From Actinomycetes bacterium (GTDB lineage: Bacteria; Actinomycetota; Actinomycetes; S36-B12; GCA-2699445): DNA of 14,932 nucleotides. Below are positions 5,430 to 13,564 of the stretch, piece by piece. The stretch is from the NCBI GenBank assembly GCA_022600255.1, contig JAHZKU010000205.1:1-14932 (forward strand). Direction: 5' to 3'. The notes beneath the pieces are model-generated. The model had not been told where the DNA came from, did not search any database, and was given only the letters and a program-made list of their open reading frames with translations. The translations under genes and the position numbers were made by a program. Within the stretch, counting starts at the first letter, position 1. The number at the start of each line of letters is the position of its first letter.

Positions 5430-7298
5430 TTAGTTTCCGCCCAGGTTGTTTTCGGCTAGGTCTGGCTCCTGCGGCGGCCCTGACTGGCCCTGGCGGTCCG
5501 GGTTGGCCGGGGCCTGGGTGGACTGGGTGTCCGTGGGGGTGGGTGTGCTGGTGGGCCCACTGGAGACCGTGATCGTTACCGTGCTCCCTCTGCTGACAGT
5601 GTTACCAGCGTTCGGGTTCTGGGCGGTGACAGTACCGGCAGATTGGGAACTGGACTCTGTGATAACCGTGACGTCGAGACCTACGTTCGACAGGGCCGAC
5701 TTAGCCTGTGATTCGCTGTTCCCGACCACGTTTGGCACGGTCACTTGTCCGTTAGAGACGCTGATGTTCACTTCTGTTCCCACATCCACCGAACTGCCCT
5801 GGTCCGGTGATTGGCTCAAGACATACCCGCTGGGTTGGTCGCTATCGGTTTCGGTGACACTGCCCAGTTTGAGTTGTGCTGATTCCAGCGCTGACTTGGC
5901 CTGATCTGAGCTCTGCATGCCGACGACGTTCGGTACCGCTACCTGGCCGGGGCCGCCAGAGATGGTGACATTGACGGCTTGACCCTTCTCGAGGGACTCG
6001 CCCGAAGAAGGGTCCTGGGACAGGATCGTGTCCGGATCCTTGTCAGAGGCTTCGGCGGTTTGGGTGCCTAGACGCAAGCCAACGGCGTTCAGCGTGTTGC
6101 TGGCCTCGTCGACACTCTGGTTCACCACACTTGGCACGGTGACCTGTGGTGCGTCGCTGTTGCCGAACAGGGTCGTGGCAAGTGCGATGGCGCCGCCAAG
6201 CAGCACCAGCACGCCGACGACGATGCCGACCCACACCCACGGGCTGCGCTTCTCCTCTTCCTCTTCGGTGTTCACCGGGGTCGGGGGCGCAGTCACGGGC
6301 GGCATCATGGCGGTTGGGTCGCCAGTACCAGCGGCCGCAGCCGCTGCCACAACAGGCACGGGCGCTGTGACGGGAGCGCCCACAATGGCGCGATCGATGT
6401 CGGCTTTGAACTCGTTGGCGGATTGGTACCGGTCGTCCGGATTCTTGGCCAGCGATCGCATGACAACCGCATCGACTTGGGGCAGGACTTGGCTATCGAT
6501 CTCGGACGGTGGCGTGGGTTGCTCACTGACGTGTTGGTAGGCAACCGAGACCGGGGACTCGCCAATAAACGGGGGCCGACCCGTCAGCAATTCATACAAC
6601 ACACACCCAGTCGAGTACAGGTCGGAGCGGGCGTCGACAACTTCGCCACGCGCCTGTTCGGGGGATAGGTACTGTGCGGTGCCCATCACCTGCGAGGTGG
6701 CGGTCATCGTTTGACCTTGGGAGGCCAGGGCCCGGGCAATCCCGAAGTCCATCACCTTCACTTCACCGGACTTGGTGAGCATCACGTTGGCCGGTTTGAT
6801 GTCCCGGTGCACAATGCCGTGGCGGTGGGAGTAGTCCAAGGCGGCCAGGATTCCAGAGGTGATCTCCAAGGCGCGCTCCGGGAGCAGACGCCGGCCACTG
6901 GCCAACAGCTGGCGCAGTGTCATTCCGTCCACGTGTTCCATCACGATGTATGGCACGGTTACGGCGCTAGGCCCGGAGCCCAACGTGTCCTCGCCGGTGT
7001 CATAGACAGCCACAATGTTGGGGTGGTTCAAACCCGCGGCGCTGTGCGCCTCCCGGCGGAAGCGTTGGTGGAATGAGGGGTCGCGTGCCAACTCGGGACG
7101 CAGAATCTTGACAGCAACCCGGCGTCCTAGGCGCAAGTCGTATGCTTCGTGGACCTCGGCCATCCCGCCGCGCCCCAACGTATCGCCGATCTCATAACGA
7201 TCGCCGAGCATGGTTTTGTCGCCATGGGGCACCATCGGCTCGGCGCCCTCATTTTGCGCGCCTGAGTCTTGGGGGTCTTGTTCGTTACCCTCGGTCAT
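5430..7298 (-). CDS. pknB: PASTA-domain Ser/Thr protein kinase PknB
   Basis: PknB is the membrane kinase that couples peptidoglycan status to growth and division. The 622-residue product has a cytoplasmic kinase domain: glycine loop GRGGMAEV (42-49), Lys64 in VAVKIL, catalytic Asp166 in HRDIKPANVM and DFG at 184-186. Activation-loop Thr199 and Thr201 line up with the autophosphorylated Thr171 and Thr173 of M. tuberculosis PknB. A Pro/Ala and Glu-rich juxtamembrane linker precedes one transmembrane helix (about 353-378) and three external PASTA repeats (about 384-449, 450-517, 518-581), then a Thr/Pro-rich tail. The mycobacterial protein has four repeats. Start ATG 7298 has AGGAGGG eight bases upstream; the frame stays open to 7373, but that extension lacks such a site. 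pknB is separated from pbpA by 195 bases, so it may have its own promoter. Confidence 0.95.
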   Translation of the reverse strand: MTEGNEQDPQDSGAQNEGAEPMVPHGDKTMLGDRYEIGDTLGRGGMAEVHEAYDLRLGRRVAVKILRPELARDPSFHQRFRREAHSAAGLNHPNIVAVYDTGEDTLGSGPSAVTVPYIVMEHVDGMTLRQLLASGRRLLPERALEITSGILAALDYSHRHGIVHRDIKPANVMLTKSGEVKVMDFGIARALASQGQTMTATSQVMGTAQYLSPEQARGEVVDARSDLYSTGCVLYELLTGRPPFIGESPVSVAYQHVSEQPTPPSEIDSQVLPQVDAVVMRSLAKNPDDRYQSANEFKADIDRAIVGAPVTAPVPVVAAAAAAGTGDPTAMMPPVTAPPTPVNTEEEEEKRSPWVWVGIVVGVLVLLGGAIALATTLFGNSDAPQVTVPSVVNQSVDEASNTLNAVGLRLGTQTAEASDKDPDTILSQDPSSGESLEKGQAVNVTISGGPGQVAVPNVVGMQSSDQAKSALESAQLKLGSVTETDSDQPSGYVLSQSPDQGSSVDVGTEVNISVSNGQVTVPNVVGNSESQAKSALSNVGLDVTVITESSSQSAGTVTAQNPNAGNTVSRGSTVTITVSSGPTSTPTPTDTQSTQAPANPDRQGQSGPPQEPDLAENNLGGN

Positions 7299-7458
7299 CG
7301 GTGTTTCCCTCCTGCGGTACCCCACGCACCGTTTCAGACCAACTTGCCGCGAAAGGTCGCAAAACGATAGCAAAGCACAGACCCGTTACCACCTTGTTGC
7401 GGTATTCGGGCCAGCCTTTCCTAGAGTAGTGTGCCCGAGCCAGCAATCCCACAAAGCG

Positions 7459-7480
7459 GGCCGTGACGCCGACCACGGCC
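7459..7480 (-). terminator. Hairpin between pbpA and pknB, possible attenuator
   Basis: GGCCGTG (7459-7465) and CACGGCC (7474-7480) form a perfect 7-bp GC-rich stem with an 8-base loop, 13 bases after the pbpA stop codon on the minus strand. No T-run follows. It may reduce read-through from pbpA into pknB or stabilise the upstream message. Confidence 0.4.
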
Positions 7481-7493
7481 AGGCAGGCGACCC

Positions 7494-8921
7494 TTACCGG
7501 CCCAGAATCGCTTCCATGACCGAGCGCGCGATCGGACCCGAACTGGAGTTTCCGCCCCCGCCGCCTTCCTCCAGCACCACGGCCACCGCAACCTCGGGGT
7601 TGTCGGCGGGTGCAAATGCGATGAACCAAGTGGTGTTGGCGGCGCCCTCTGTCGTCTCGGCGGTACCGGTTTTCCCGGCCACTCGTACCCCAGGAATCTG
7701 GCCGTTCGAGCCCGTGCCGCTTTGGACCACCGAAACCATCATGGCGGTCAGATCGCGGGCGTTATCTGGGGACATGGCCTGTTGGAACGACTCTGGGGTG
7801 GTGGTGTCCAGCACTTTCAGATCCGGGCCACTGATTTCGGTGACCAGGTACGGCGCCATGGTCAGCCCCGAGTTCGCGATCGCGGCCGCGACTTGTGCCA
7901 TGTTCAGCGCCGTGGTTTGTACGTCGCCCTGGCCGTAGCCGGTGATCGCGGTTTGGGCGGCATCGGGGTTCTCAGGGTAACGCCCGGCGGCGGAGGGCAT
8001 CGGAACCTCAAAGCTGGTGCCGAAGCCGAACGCCTCGGCTTGCGCCCGCATGGCGTCGTCGCCAAGTTGGTTTGCTAGCCAGGCAAACGCGGTGTTGCAG
8101 GAGACTGTCAGGGCTTCTGTCAGCGAGATGCTGCCCAGGTCACCGGAGAAGGCGTTTCCGATGTCCGTGCTGGTTCCGGGAAGCCGGTATTTGGCCGGAC
8201 ACGGAACCGAGCTTTGCGGGTTGAACCGCCCAGACTCCAGTGCTGCGGCGGCCGTAACGACCTTAAACACCGATCCGGGTGGATTCGTGGACACTAGGGG
8301 CCGGTTCAGCAGGGGTTGATTGGGGTCATCGATCAGGGAGTTGTAGTAGCGCGTGACCTCTTTGGAGTTGTTCGAGGCCAGGTTGTTGGGGTCAAAAGAG
8401 GGGGACTGCGCCAGCGCCAGCAGTTGACCGGTCTTTGGTGCGATCGCTGCTACCGCGCCCTTCCGTCCCCCGAGCCCGTTGAAGGCCGCGGCCTGGGCTG
8501 AGGCATTAATCCCGAGCGTAACGGCGCCACCCTGTGGGTCTCGGCCCGCGAACAGTTGCTGCAGTCGGTCAAAAAGGAGTCGATCGTCAGTACCGGACAG
8601 AACGGAGTTCTCTGCGCGCTCGATCCCCGTGGCGCCGTATACCTGGGAGTAGAAGCCAGTGACTGGGGCGTATGGTTCGGGGCTGGTGTATTCCCGTTGG
8701 TACTTTAGGTCGCCGCTGGTTTCCACGCTCTTGGCTACCGCTTGGCGTCCGACCAGAATTGGCCCACGTTCCCGGGAGTACTCCTGCAGAATGGCGCGGG
8801 CATTGCCAGAGGCGTTGCGGTACTCGTCGGCCTTGAATACCTGGATGTAGGTGATGTTTGCGATGACCGCCAGCAGCAGGATTGCCATGACTGCGGAAAC
8901 CCGAATGATGGAGCGGGTCAT
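7494..8921 (-). CDS. pbpA: Penicillin-binding protein PbpA (class B, D,D-transpeptidase)
   Basis: PbpA cross-links peptidoglycan and works with a SEDS glycosyltransferase. The 475-residue product has a short cytoplasmic start, one transmembrane helix (about 5-25), an N-terminal pedestal region and a transpeptidase domain. The three penicillin-binding motifs are intact: SVFK with nucleophile Ser217 and Lys220, SCN at 274-276, and KTG at 417-419. The length matches the short mycobacterial/streptomycete PbpA. The ATG overlaps the rodA stop by four bases (ATGA at 8918-8921), so the two partner enzymes are translationally coupled. In mycobacteria PbpA is itself a PknB substrate, consistent with the operon. 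A glycine run (GGGGG) near residue 455 forms a flexible loop. Confidence 0.95.
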   Translation of the reverse strand: MTRSIIRVSAVMAILLLAVIANITYIQVFKADEYRNASGNARAILQEYSRERGPILVGRQAVAKSVETSGDLKYQREYTSPEPYAPVTGFYSQVYGATGIERAENSVLSGTDDRLLFDRLQQLFAGRDPQGGAVTLGINASAQAAAFNGLGGRKGAVAAIAPKTGQLLALAQSPSFDPNNLASNNSKEVTRYYNSLIDDPNQPLLNRPLVSTNPPGSVFKVVTAAAALESGRFNPQSSVPCPAKYRLPGTSTDIGNAFSGDLGSISLTEALTVSCNTAFAWLANQLGDDAMRAQAEAFGFGTSFEVPMPSAAGRYPENPDAAQTAITGYGQGDVQTTALNMAQVAAAIANSGLTMAPYLVTEISGPDLKVLDTTTPESFQQAMSPDNARDLTAMMVSVVQSGTGSNGQIPGVRVAGKTGTAETTEGAANTTWFIAFAPADNPEVAVAVVLEEGGGGGNSSSGPIARSVMEAILGR

Positions 8922-10324
8922 AGCCGCACCACCTGCGTCAGCGCATCATCAGGAGACGTCACCACCGGGTCCGGACGTCGAGTCACATCCGAGATTCGAA
9001 GCAGAATTCCAATCATGATCCAGTTCGCGATCAGCGCTGATCCACCCGCTGACATGAATGGGGTGGTGAGGCCGGTCATCGGGATCAGTTTGGTCACACC
9101 CGCCGCCACAACAAAGACCTGCAGGCCGAATACGGTGGCCAAACCAGTGGCCAACAGGCGCCCGAACACGTCTCTGCAGGCGACGGCCGTGCGCAACCCG
9201 CGTTGCACCAGAATCCCGAATAGAAGCAGAATCGCGATCAGCCCGGTCAGGCCCAGTTCCTCCCCGAAGGACGCCAGAATGAAGTCACTGTTCGCGAAAG
9301 GGACCAGTTGCGGGTAGCCCTGGGCCCAGCCGGTCCCCAGCAAACCTCCGTTGGCCAGTCCGAACAACGATTGCACCACTTGGAACCCGGTACCCTCGGC
9401 GTCGGCGAACGGATCCAGCCAGATTTCAAAGCGGACCCGTACGTGGCTGAAGGCTAGGTAAGCAAAAACCGCGCCGGTTGCTGCGAAGATCAGCCCAAGC
9501 AGCACCCAGCCGCGTCGTTGCGTTGCCACATAGAGCAAGGTGATGAACAGCCCGAAGAAAATGACCGCCGTGCCGATCTCAGACTCGAAGGCGATGATGG
9601 CCATCGCGAGCAGCCACCCCGCTAGCAGTGGGCCGAGGTCACGTCCGCGCGGCAAGGGCACGCCGAGGAACTTGTTCTTGACCACCTTCAAGCTCTCGCG
9701 CTTGGTCACTAAGTAGCCCGCAAGGAAGATGGTCAGGGCGATCTTGGCCAGTTCCGCAGGCTGGAAGGTCAGGGAGCCGATGCGGATCCACAAGGTGGCG
9801 CCGTTGATTGTCTCCCCGATCCCGGGGGCCAGCGGCAACAGGAGTAGGACAACACCGATGAACAACGAGATGTAGGTGTAGCGCTGCAACTTGCGATGGT
9901 CGCGCACGATCAGAAAGACCAGGGCCACCAGCAAAATTCCGACAATTGTCCAGGTGAGTTGGCCGAGTACTGCTGGGGTTGGTTCTGGGCTGGCGTTCTC
10001 TTGAGCGCGTTGCGCCTCGGCGATATCCAACCGGTAGATCATCACCAAACCGAGGAAGTTCAGCAGGTACGCGGTTGGCAACATAATGGGTTCGGCGTAC
10101 GGGGCCAGAAAGCGCACCGCAAGGTGGCCCACCAGCCCAACGCCGGCTAGGACAGCAAGGGCGATCCACAACTCGTTGTCGATCCCCTCCCCGGATGCCA
10201 AGGCGGTGTTGAACATCGCATAGCCACCGATAATGAAGGCCAAGACCATCAGGCCAAGTTCGGTGTTGCGCCGGGTTGGCTGGACCCGAGTGATCTCGCG
10301 CGGCGTAGCGGTAGAAGTGGCCAT
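8918..10324 (-). CDS. rodA: SEDS-family peptidoglycan glycosyltransferase RodA
   Basis: RodA polymerises lipid II into glycan strands and pairs with a class B PBP, here PbpA. The 468-residue product is almost entirely hydrophobic, with roughly ten to twelve transmembrane helices. Family signatures are GATLWIRIGSLTFQPAELAK (175-194), IGTAVIFFGLF (250-260), the outside loop with LDPFAD (303-308) that carries the conserved acidic residue of SEDS enzymes, GEELGLTG (354-361) and the C-terminal MTGLTTPFMSAGGSALIANW (416-435). I chose ATG 10324 because it overlaps the pstP TAA by one base (TAATG) and AGGTGA lies upstream; the frame is open further, to 10408, but that part overlaps pstP. A divisome FtsW role is less likely given its pairing with pbpA. 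Confidence 0.94.
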   Translation of the reverse strand: MATSTATPREITRVQPTRRNTELGLMVLAFIIGGYAMFNTALASGEGIDNELWIALAVLAGVGLVGHLAVRFLAPYAEPIMLPTAYLLNFLGLVMIYRLDIAEAQRAQENASPEPTPAVLGQLTWTIVGILLVALVFLIVRDHRKLQRYTYISLFIGVVLLLLPLAPGIGETINGATLWIRIGSLTFQPAELAKIALTIFLAGYLVTKRESLKVVKNKFLGVPLPRGRDLGPLLAGWLLAMAIIAFESEIGTAVIFFGLFITLLYVATQRRGWVLLGLIFAATGAVFAYLAFSHVRVRFEIWLDPFADAEGTGFQVVQSLFGLANGGLLGTGWAQGYPQLVPFANSDFILASFGEELGLTGLIAILLLFGILVQRGLRTAVACRDVFGRLLATGLATVFGLQVFVVAAGVTKLIPMTGLTTPFMSAGGSALIANWIMIGILLRISDVTRRPDPVVTSPDDALTQVVRL

Positions 10325-11661
10325 TAGGGGTTCACCTGGTTGGAGCCTTCCCCGGTCCCGGCCTCGGGTGAGTCGGGACATCCGGGCAGTTTGGGGTTCA
10401 CTTGGCACTCGGCGGCGCGCTGGGCAAGCTCATTAGCGACCCCGGTGGCAACTTCCAAACTTGTGGTCGGAATGCCCGTCTCCACTCGGCTTTGATCGTA
10501 GCTGGGCAGCGCGGCGACCTCCGTATCCGTCTGGTTCTCTGGCACCTGTAGCGGGATCGGGCCCAGGGTGCCGGGAACCCCATGAAACACCGTGACCCGA
10601 CCATCCAAGTCGGCCACGTACCACTGTCCGCCCAGCCACCACAGGAGGGCGGCACCAACGATCGCCAGCAGCAGGACAAAGCTGGCGACGACGGCTGCGG
10701 CCACCTTCACCCAGCGGGAACGCGACGCATCAGGTGTCGTCGGTGATTCCACGACGGCAATGGGTTGGGTGGGCCGCTCAGGCTCTGGCACCGTGGTGGC
10801 ACGCTGACGCGGGCGAGGATCGTCGGGGTCGAGTTGCTCATCAACGGGCCACGGCACGTTGGGCAGCTTGGCCCTGTTGGCGGGCTCCCCGGCGGCCCCG
10901 ACAACCACTGGAAGCCGATCGCTGCTTCCTTCCCGCACCCCTTGCAGGACATCGGCAATCACCACCGTCACGTTGTCCGGGGCGCCACCCTCCAAGGCCA
11001 TGTCCACGAGCCGGGTGACGGCCCCAGTAGGATCGGCATCATTCTTGAGCACCTCGGCGATCCTGTCATCGGACACGACGCCGGTCAGGCCGTCGCTACA
11101 CAGTAGATACCGGTCGCCAGCCTTGGTCTCACGCATGGACAGGTCTGCTTCAACCGGGTGGATCCCGTCCACGGCCCGGATTAGCAGATTCCGTCGCGGG
11201 TGGCTCGCAGCCATCTCAGGGGTGATCTCGCCAGAATCCACGAGCGTCTGTACATAGGTGTGGTCTTTGGTGATCTGCGACAACTGGCCGTCTCGTAGTC
11301 GGTAGGCGCGCGAATCGCCCACGTGCACGATTCCGACCCGATCGCCATGCCAGTGCATGCCAGTAACAGTGGTTCCCATCCCCTGGTTAGCGGGGTCAGC
11401 GGCGATGACGTCGCCGATGCGCTCGGTGAGTTGGTCGACGCCGTCCGCCATGCTCTCCAAGACTTCCTCGTCCGAGAGGCTTCCAGCATCAATCTCGGCG
11501 AACGTCGCCACGGCCATCGCGCTTGCCAGCTCCCCCGCGGCGTGACCGCCCATCCCATCGGCCACCATGAGCAGATGGGAGTCGGCGAAGCCGGAGTCTT
11601 CATTCCCGGTTCGCTGCAGACCGATGTCTGATCTTGCCGAGAAGCGCAATCGATTAACCAT
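10324..11661 (-). CDS. pstP: PP2C-family Ser/Thr phosphatase PstP
   Basis: PstP removes phosphate from PknB and its targets. The 445-residue product has a cytoplasmic PPM/PP2C domain (about 5-240): GNED at 19-22, MVADGMGGHAAGE (32-44) with metal-binding Asp35/Gly36, GDSRAYRLRDG (115-125), CSDGLTG with Asp190, and GAPDNVTVV with Asp229. The binuclear metal site is complete. A linker rich in Pro, Arg and Thr leads to one transmembrane helix (about 317-344) and an external domain of about 100 residues with two cysteines near the end (419, 428) that may form a disulphide. ATG 11661 follows the fhaB stop after three bases. Topology matches the mycobacterial enzyme. Confidence 0.95.
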   Translation of the reverse strand: MVNRLRFSARSDIGLQRTGNEDSGFADSHLLMVADGMGGHAAGELASAMAVATFAEIDAGSLSDEEVLESMADGVDQLTERIGDVIAADPANQGMGTTVTGMHWHGDRVGIVHVGDSRAYRLRDGQLSQITKDHTYVQTLVDSGEITPEMAASHPRRNLLIRAVDGIHPVEADLSMRETKAGDRYLLCSDGLTGVVSDDRIAEVLKNDADPTGAVTRLVDMALEGGAPDNVTVVIADVLQGVREGSSDRLPVVVGAAGEPANRAKLPNVPWPVDEQLDPDDPRPRQRATTVPEPERPTQPIAVVESPTTPDASRSRWVKVAAAVVASFVLLLAIVGAALLWWLGGQWYVADLDGRVTVFHGVPGTLGPIPLQVPENQTDTEVAALPSYDQSRVETGIPTTSLEVATGVANELAQRAAECQVNPKLPGCPDSPEAGTGEGSNQVNP

Positions 11662-11664
11662 TGG

Positions 11665-12141
11665 CTATTTCTGCACCTGCATCTCTGTGCGGCCGACGCG
11701 AAGGGGCGTCCCAACCGGGAGGACCGTGGCCTGGGTCAGCCGGGTCTTACCCAGCCAAGTGCCATTGGTGGATTGCAGATCCTCGACCACCCAGTCGTTG
11801 CCAGCGGGATAGATACGGCAGTGATTGGTGGAGGCGTAGTCGTCATCCAACACCAAGGTGGAATCCTGCGCCCGGCCGATGGTAATGGGAGTGGCGCCTA
11901 AGGGAACCACAGTGCCAACGAGCGGGCCTTCGGTGACCACCAACCGGGTGCCTTTCCCGGTTTTGGCCCGACGGGGCGGTTTCTTCACGGGTGGGGCGGG
12001 TGCGGCCACGGCCACACCGGCCGGTCGGGCTTCTCGCGGGGCGCGCAGGTCGCGACGCAAAGCGCTGAGCGTCGTCAGGACGCCGACCCACAGCAGGACT
12101 AAGAACCCCAGGCGAAGCAGTGTCAGCGCGAGTTCACTCAT
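11665..12141 (-). CDS. fhaB: FHA-domain protein FhaB (FipA-like)
   Basis: FhaB binds phosphothreonine on proteins modified by PknB-type kinases; the mycobacterial homologue FipA links signalling to the divisome. The 158-residue product has an N-terminal membrane helix (about 5-27), a basic Pro/Ala-rich linker (30-65, with KKPPRRAK) and a C-terminal FHA domain. Phosphopeptide-binding residues are visible: GR at 89-90, Ser104/His107 in YASTNHCRI, and STNGT at 124-128. All are intact. Length equals that of the mycobacterial protein. The ATG overlaps the fhaA stop by one base (TAATG), showing tight coupling. Confidence 0.94.
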   Translation of the reverse strand: MSELALTLLRLGFLVLLWVGVLTTLSALRRDLRAPREARPAGVAVAAPAPPVKKPPRRAKTGKGTRLVVTEGPLVGTVVPLGATPITIGRAQDSTLVLDDDYASTNHCRIYPAGNDWVVEDLQSTNGTWLGKTRLTQATVLPVGTPLRVGRTEMQVQK

Positions 12142-12839
12142 TACACGTCCCGGTAGGTAATGGTGGTGGAGCCGATCTGGACTTGGGCCCCGTTGTGGAG
12201 CGGGGCCTCAGCCACCTTGCGACCATCAACCAGGGTGCCGTTCGTTGACCCGAGATCTCGCACGATCACAGGTAGGCCCAGCACGATTTCGGCGTGGGCC
12301 CGGCTGACTCCGGGATCCTCCACTTGGATGTCGGCTCCGGCGCCGCGACCGAGCCGAGTGTGGCTCTTGGTGAGGGGATACGAGGCACTGCCGATCATCA
12401 AGCGAGGGTGACCCGTCGCCTCACGGGGAGGCATGGGATTCACTGAGGGACTACTCACTGGCGCGCTGTCCGCATGAGCCTGGGACCGCACCTTAAACAC
12501 CCCAGTCTTCAGTGCGGGGGCCTCGTGGAATCGAACATCCACCGCCCCCAGGAACGTGTAGCGCTGTTCGGAGGCGTACTGGCGAGCGACATCGGCCAGC
12601 TCCGCGCGCATCTGGTCGGCGTAGACGTCCAGCCGAGAGATGTCCTCGGTGGAAAGATCGACCGTGAACACGTTGGGAACCACGGTGCGTCCCTGGCTGA
12701 CGATCGCGGCCCGGGTGTCCATTTCCTTTTGAATGAAGGAGGCGAGTTCCACTGGCTCGACCACGTCACGGAATGCACTCGCGAAGGTACCGTTAACAAG
12801 CTGATCCAAGCGCGCTTCGAAGTTGTCCAACAGTCCCAC
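12141..12839 (-). CDS. fhaA: FHA-domain protein FhaA with N-terminal DUF3662
   Basis: FhaA is a cytoplasmic phosphothreonine reader; in mycobacteria it binds the phosphorylated pseudokinase MviN/MurJ-type protein and modulates wall synthesis. The 232-residue product has a DUF3662 domain (about 1-117, starting MGLLDNFEARLDQLVNGTF) and a C-terminal FHA domain (about 145-230) with GRG at 164-166, SRAH at 179-182 and STNGT at 198-202. The linker between the two is only about 30 residues, whereas mycobacterial FhaA has a very long low-complexity middle and exceeds 500 residues. The GTG at 12839 is preceded by GGGAGGTGA about eight bases upstream. It is the first gene of the minus-strand operon. 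Confidence 0.93.
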   Translation of the reverse strand: MGLLDNFEARLDQLVNGTFASAFRDVVEPVELASFIQKEMDTRAAIVSQGRTVVPNVFTVDLSTEDISRLDVYADQMRAELADVARQYASEQRYTFLGAVDVRFHEAPALKTGVFKVRSQAHADSAPVSSPSVNPMPPREATGHPRLMIGSASYPLTKSHTRLGRGAGADIQVEDPGVSRAHAEIVLGLPVIVRDLGSTNGTLVDGRKVAEAPLHNGAQVQIGSTTITYRDV

Positions 12840-13124
12840 CGAGGCTCACCTCCCTTTCCCGATCCGGTCAGTTCGTCCTCGTGCCCGCGAACGTCGATCT
12901 CCGCATCTTTGCTCCCATGCCAATCGGTCCAGGAGAGCTGCAATGCGATCCGTTTTGTCGTGATGCTACCGATGTTGCGGTCGGTGTGCTGACGTTCGGG
13001 GTTACTGATCAGTTACGAGTTGGGCCAGTCCGCCGTATAGGGGTGGGTAGCCGGCCTCGAGCGCGAAGTCTCGTCTTTGACCGGTGCTAGGATTGTGTGG
13101 TTGCCCGGGCGGTGCTCGGGCCAA
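12840..13124. promoter_or_regulatory. Divergent promoter region of the fhaA operon and tRNA-Leu
   Basis: This 285-bp spacer must drive the fhaA operon leftwards and tRNA-Leu rightwards. TAGGAT at 13088-13093 is a good actinobacterial -10 hexamer about 32 bases before the tRNA. On the minus strand TAGCAT (12963-12968) is a possible -10 for the operon. No matching -35 was convincing for either. A perfect 10-bp palindrome ACTGATCAGT at 13004-13013 sits between them and could be an operator. Confidence 0.45.
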
Positions 13125-13208
13125 GCGCGAGTGGCGGAATAGGCAGACGCGCACGGTTCAGGTCCGTGTGCCCGAAAGGGTGTGGGGGTTCAACTCCCCC
13201 CTCGCGCA
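13125..13208 (+). tRNA. tRNA-Leu, anticodon CAG
   Basis: The 84-base gene folds as a class II tRNA. The acceptor stem GCGCGAG (13125-13131) pairs with CTCGCGC (13201-13207), with discriminator A at 13208. The anticodon stem CACGG/CCGTG encloses loop TTCAGGT with anticodon CAG at 13159-13161, reading CUG. A long variable arm (TGCCCGAAAGGGTG) and a T-arm with GGGGGTTCAACTCCCCC are present. The 3' CCA is not encoded. A leucine tRNA just beyond fhaA is also found in Mycobacterium, so this is the ancestral position. Confidence 0.96.
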
Positions 13209-13330
13209 CTCTGGGCTAATTGTGGAATTGGCCAGGTCCTGTTTGCGGAATGCATTCTCCGGGCTGCTGGCCGGGTCGATCCCCTTTTGTTGGTGGGCCA
13301 GTGTGCCCAGACCACGGCTGGTCGTTGGCT

Positions 13331-13564
13331 CTACCCATCACTCTCCGATCGAGCGCTGGCGCTATTGATCGCCTTGCGGATGGTGTCTCGGCTAACACCA
13401 AGTGTGCGGGCGATGGTGCTGATGGGTGTGCTGCCGTCGCGCAGGTCGATGACGGTGGCACGTTGCTCGGCGGTCAGTTTGGGGAGCCTGCCGCCTTTGC
13501 GGCCTTGCTTGGCGGCGGTCTCGAGTCCGGCTTTGGTGCGCTCGCTGATCAGTTCACGTTCCAT
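13331..13564 (-). pseudogene. Serine recombinase (resolvase/invertase) C-terminal remnant
   Basis: The 77-residue frame starts MERELISERTKAGLETAAKQ, then RKGGRLPKLT and a helix-turn-helix STIARTLGVSRDTIRKAI. This is the end of the long E-helix plus the DNA-binding domain of Tn3/Hin-type serine recombinases. The catalytic domain of about 100-120 residues, with the active-site serine, is missing. The initial Met corresponds to an internal residue of full-length enzymes, and the same frame reaches a stop a few codons upstream, so the gene is truncated rather than merely mis-started. It lies just after tRNA-Leu, as expected for remnants of integrated mobile DNA. It could still be expressed as a small DNA-binding protein, but I consider a pseudogene more likely. 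Confidence 0.75.

Noticed and set aside
7299..7373. Longer N-terminus for PknB
   Set aside because: The ATG at 7298 has an ideal AGGAGGG site eight bases upstream, and that site lies inside the longer frame. The extension has no kinase-like sequence.
10325..10408. Longer N-terminus for RodA
   Set aside because: It would overlap pstP by 85 bases. The ATG at 10324 forms a TAATG stop/start overlap, in line with the other junctions of the operon.
13186..13208. Attachment-site duplication of the tRNA-Leu 3' end
   Set aside because: I looked for a second copy of the GGGGGTTCAACTCCCCC/CTCGCGCA segment downstream in the window and saw none. An att site further away cannot be excluded.
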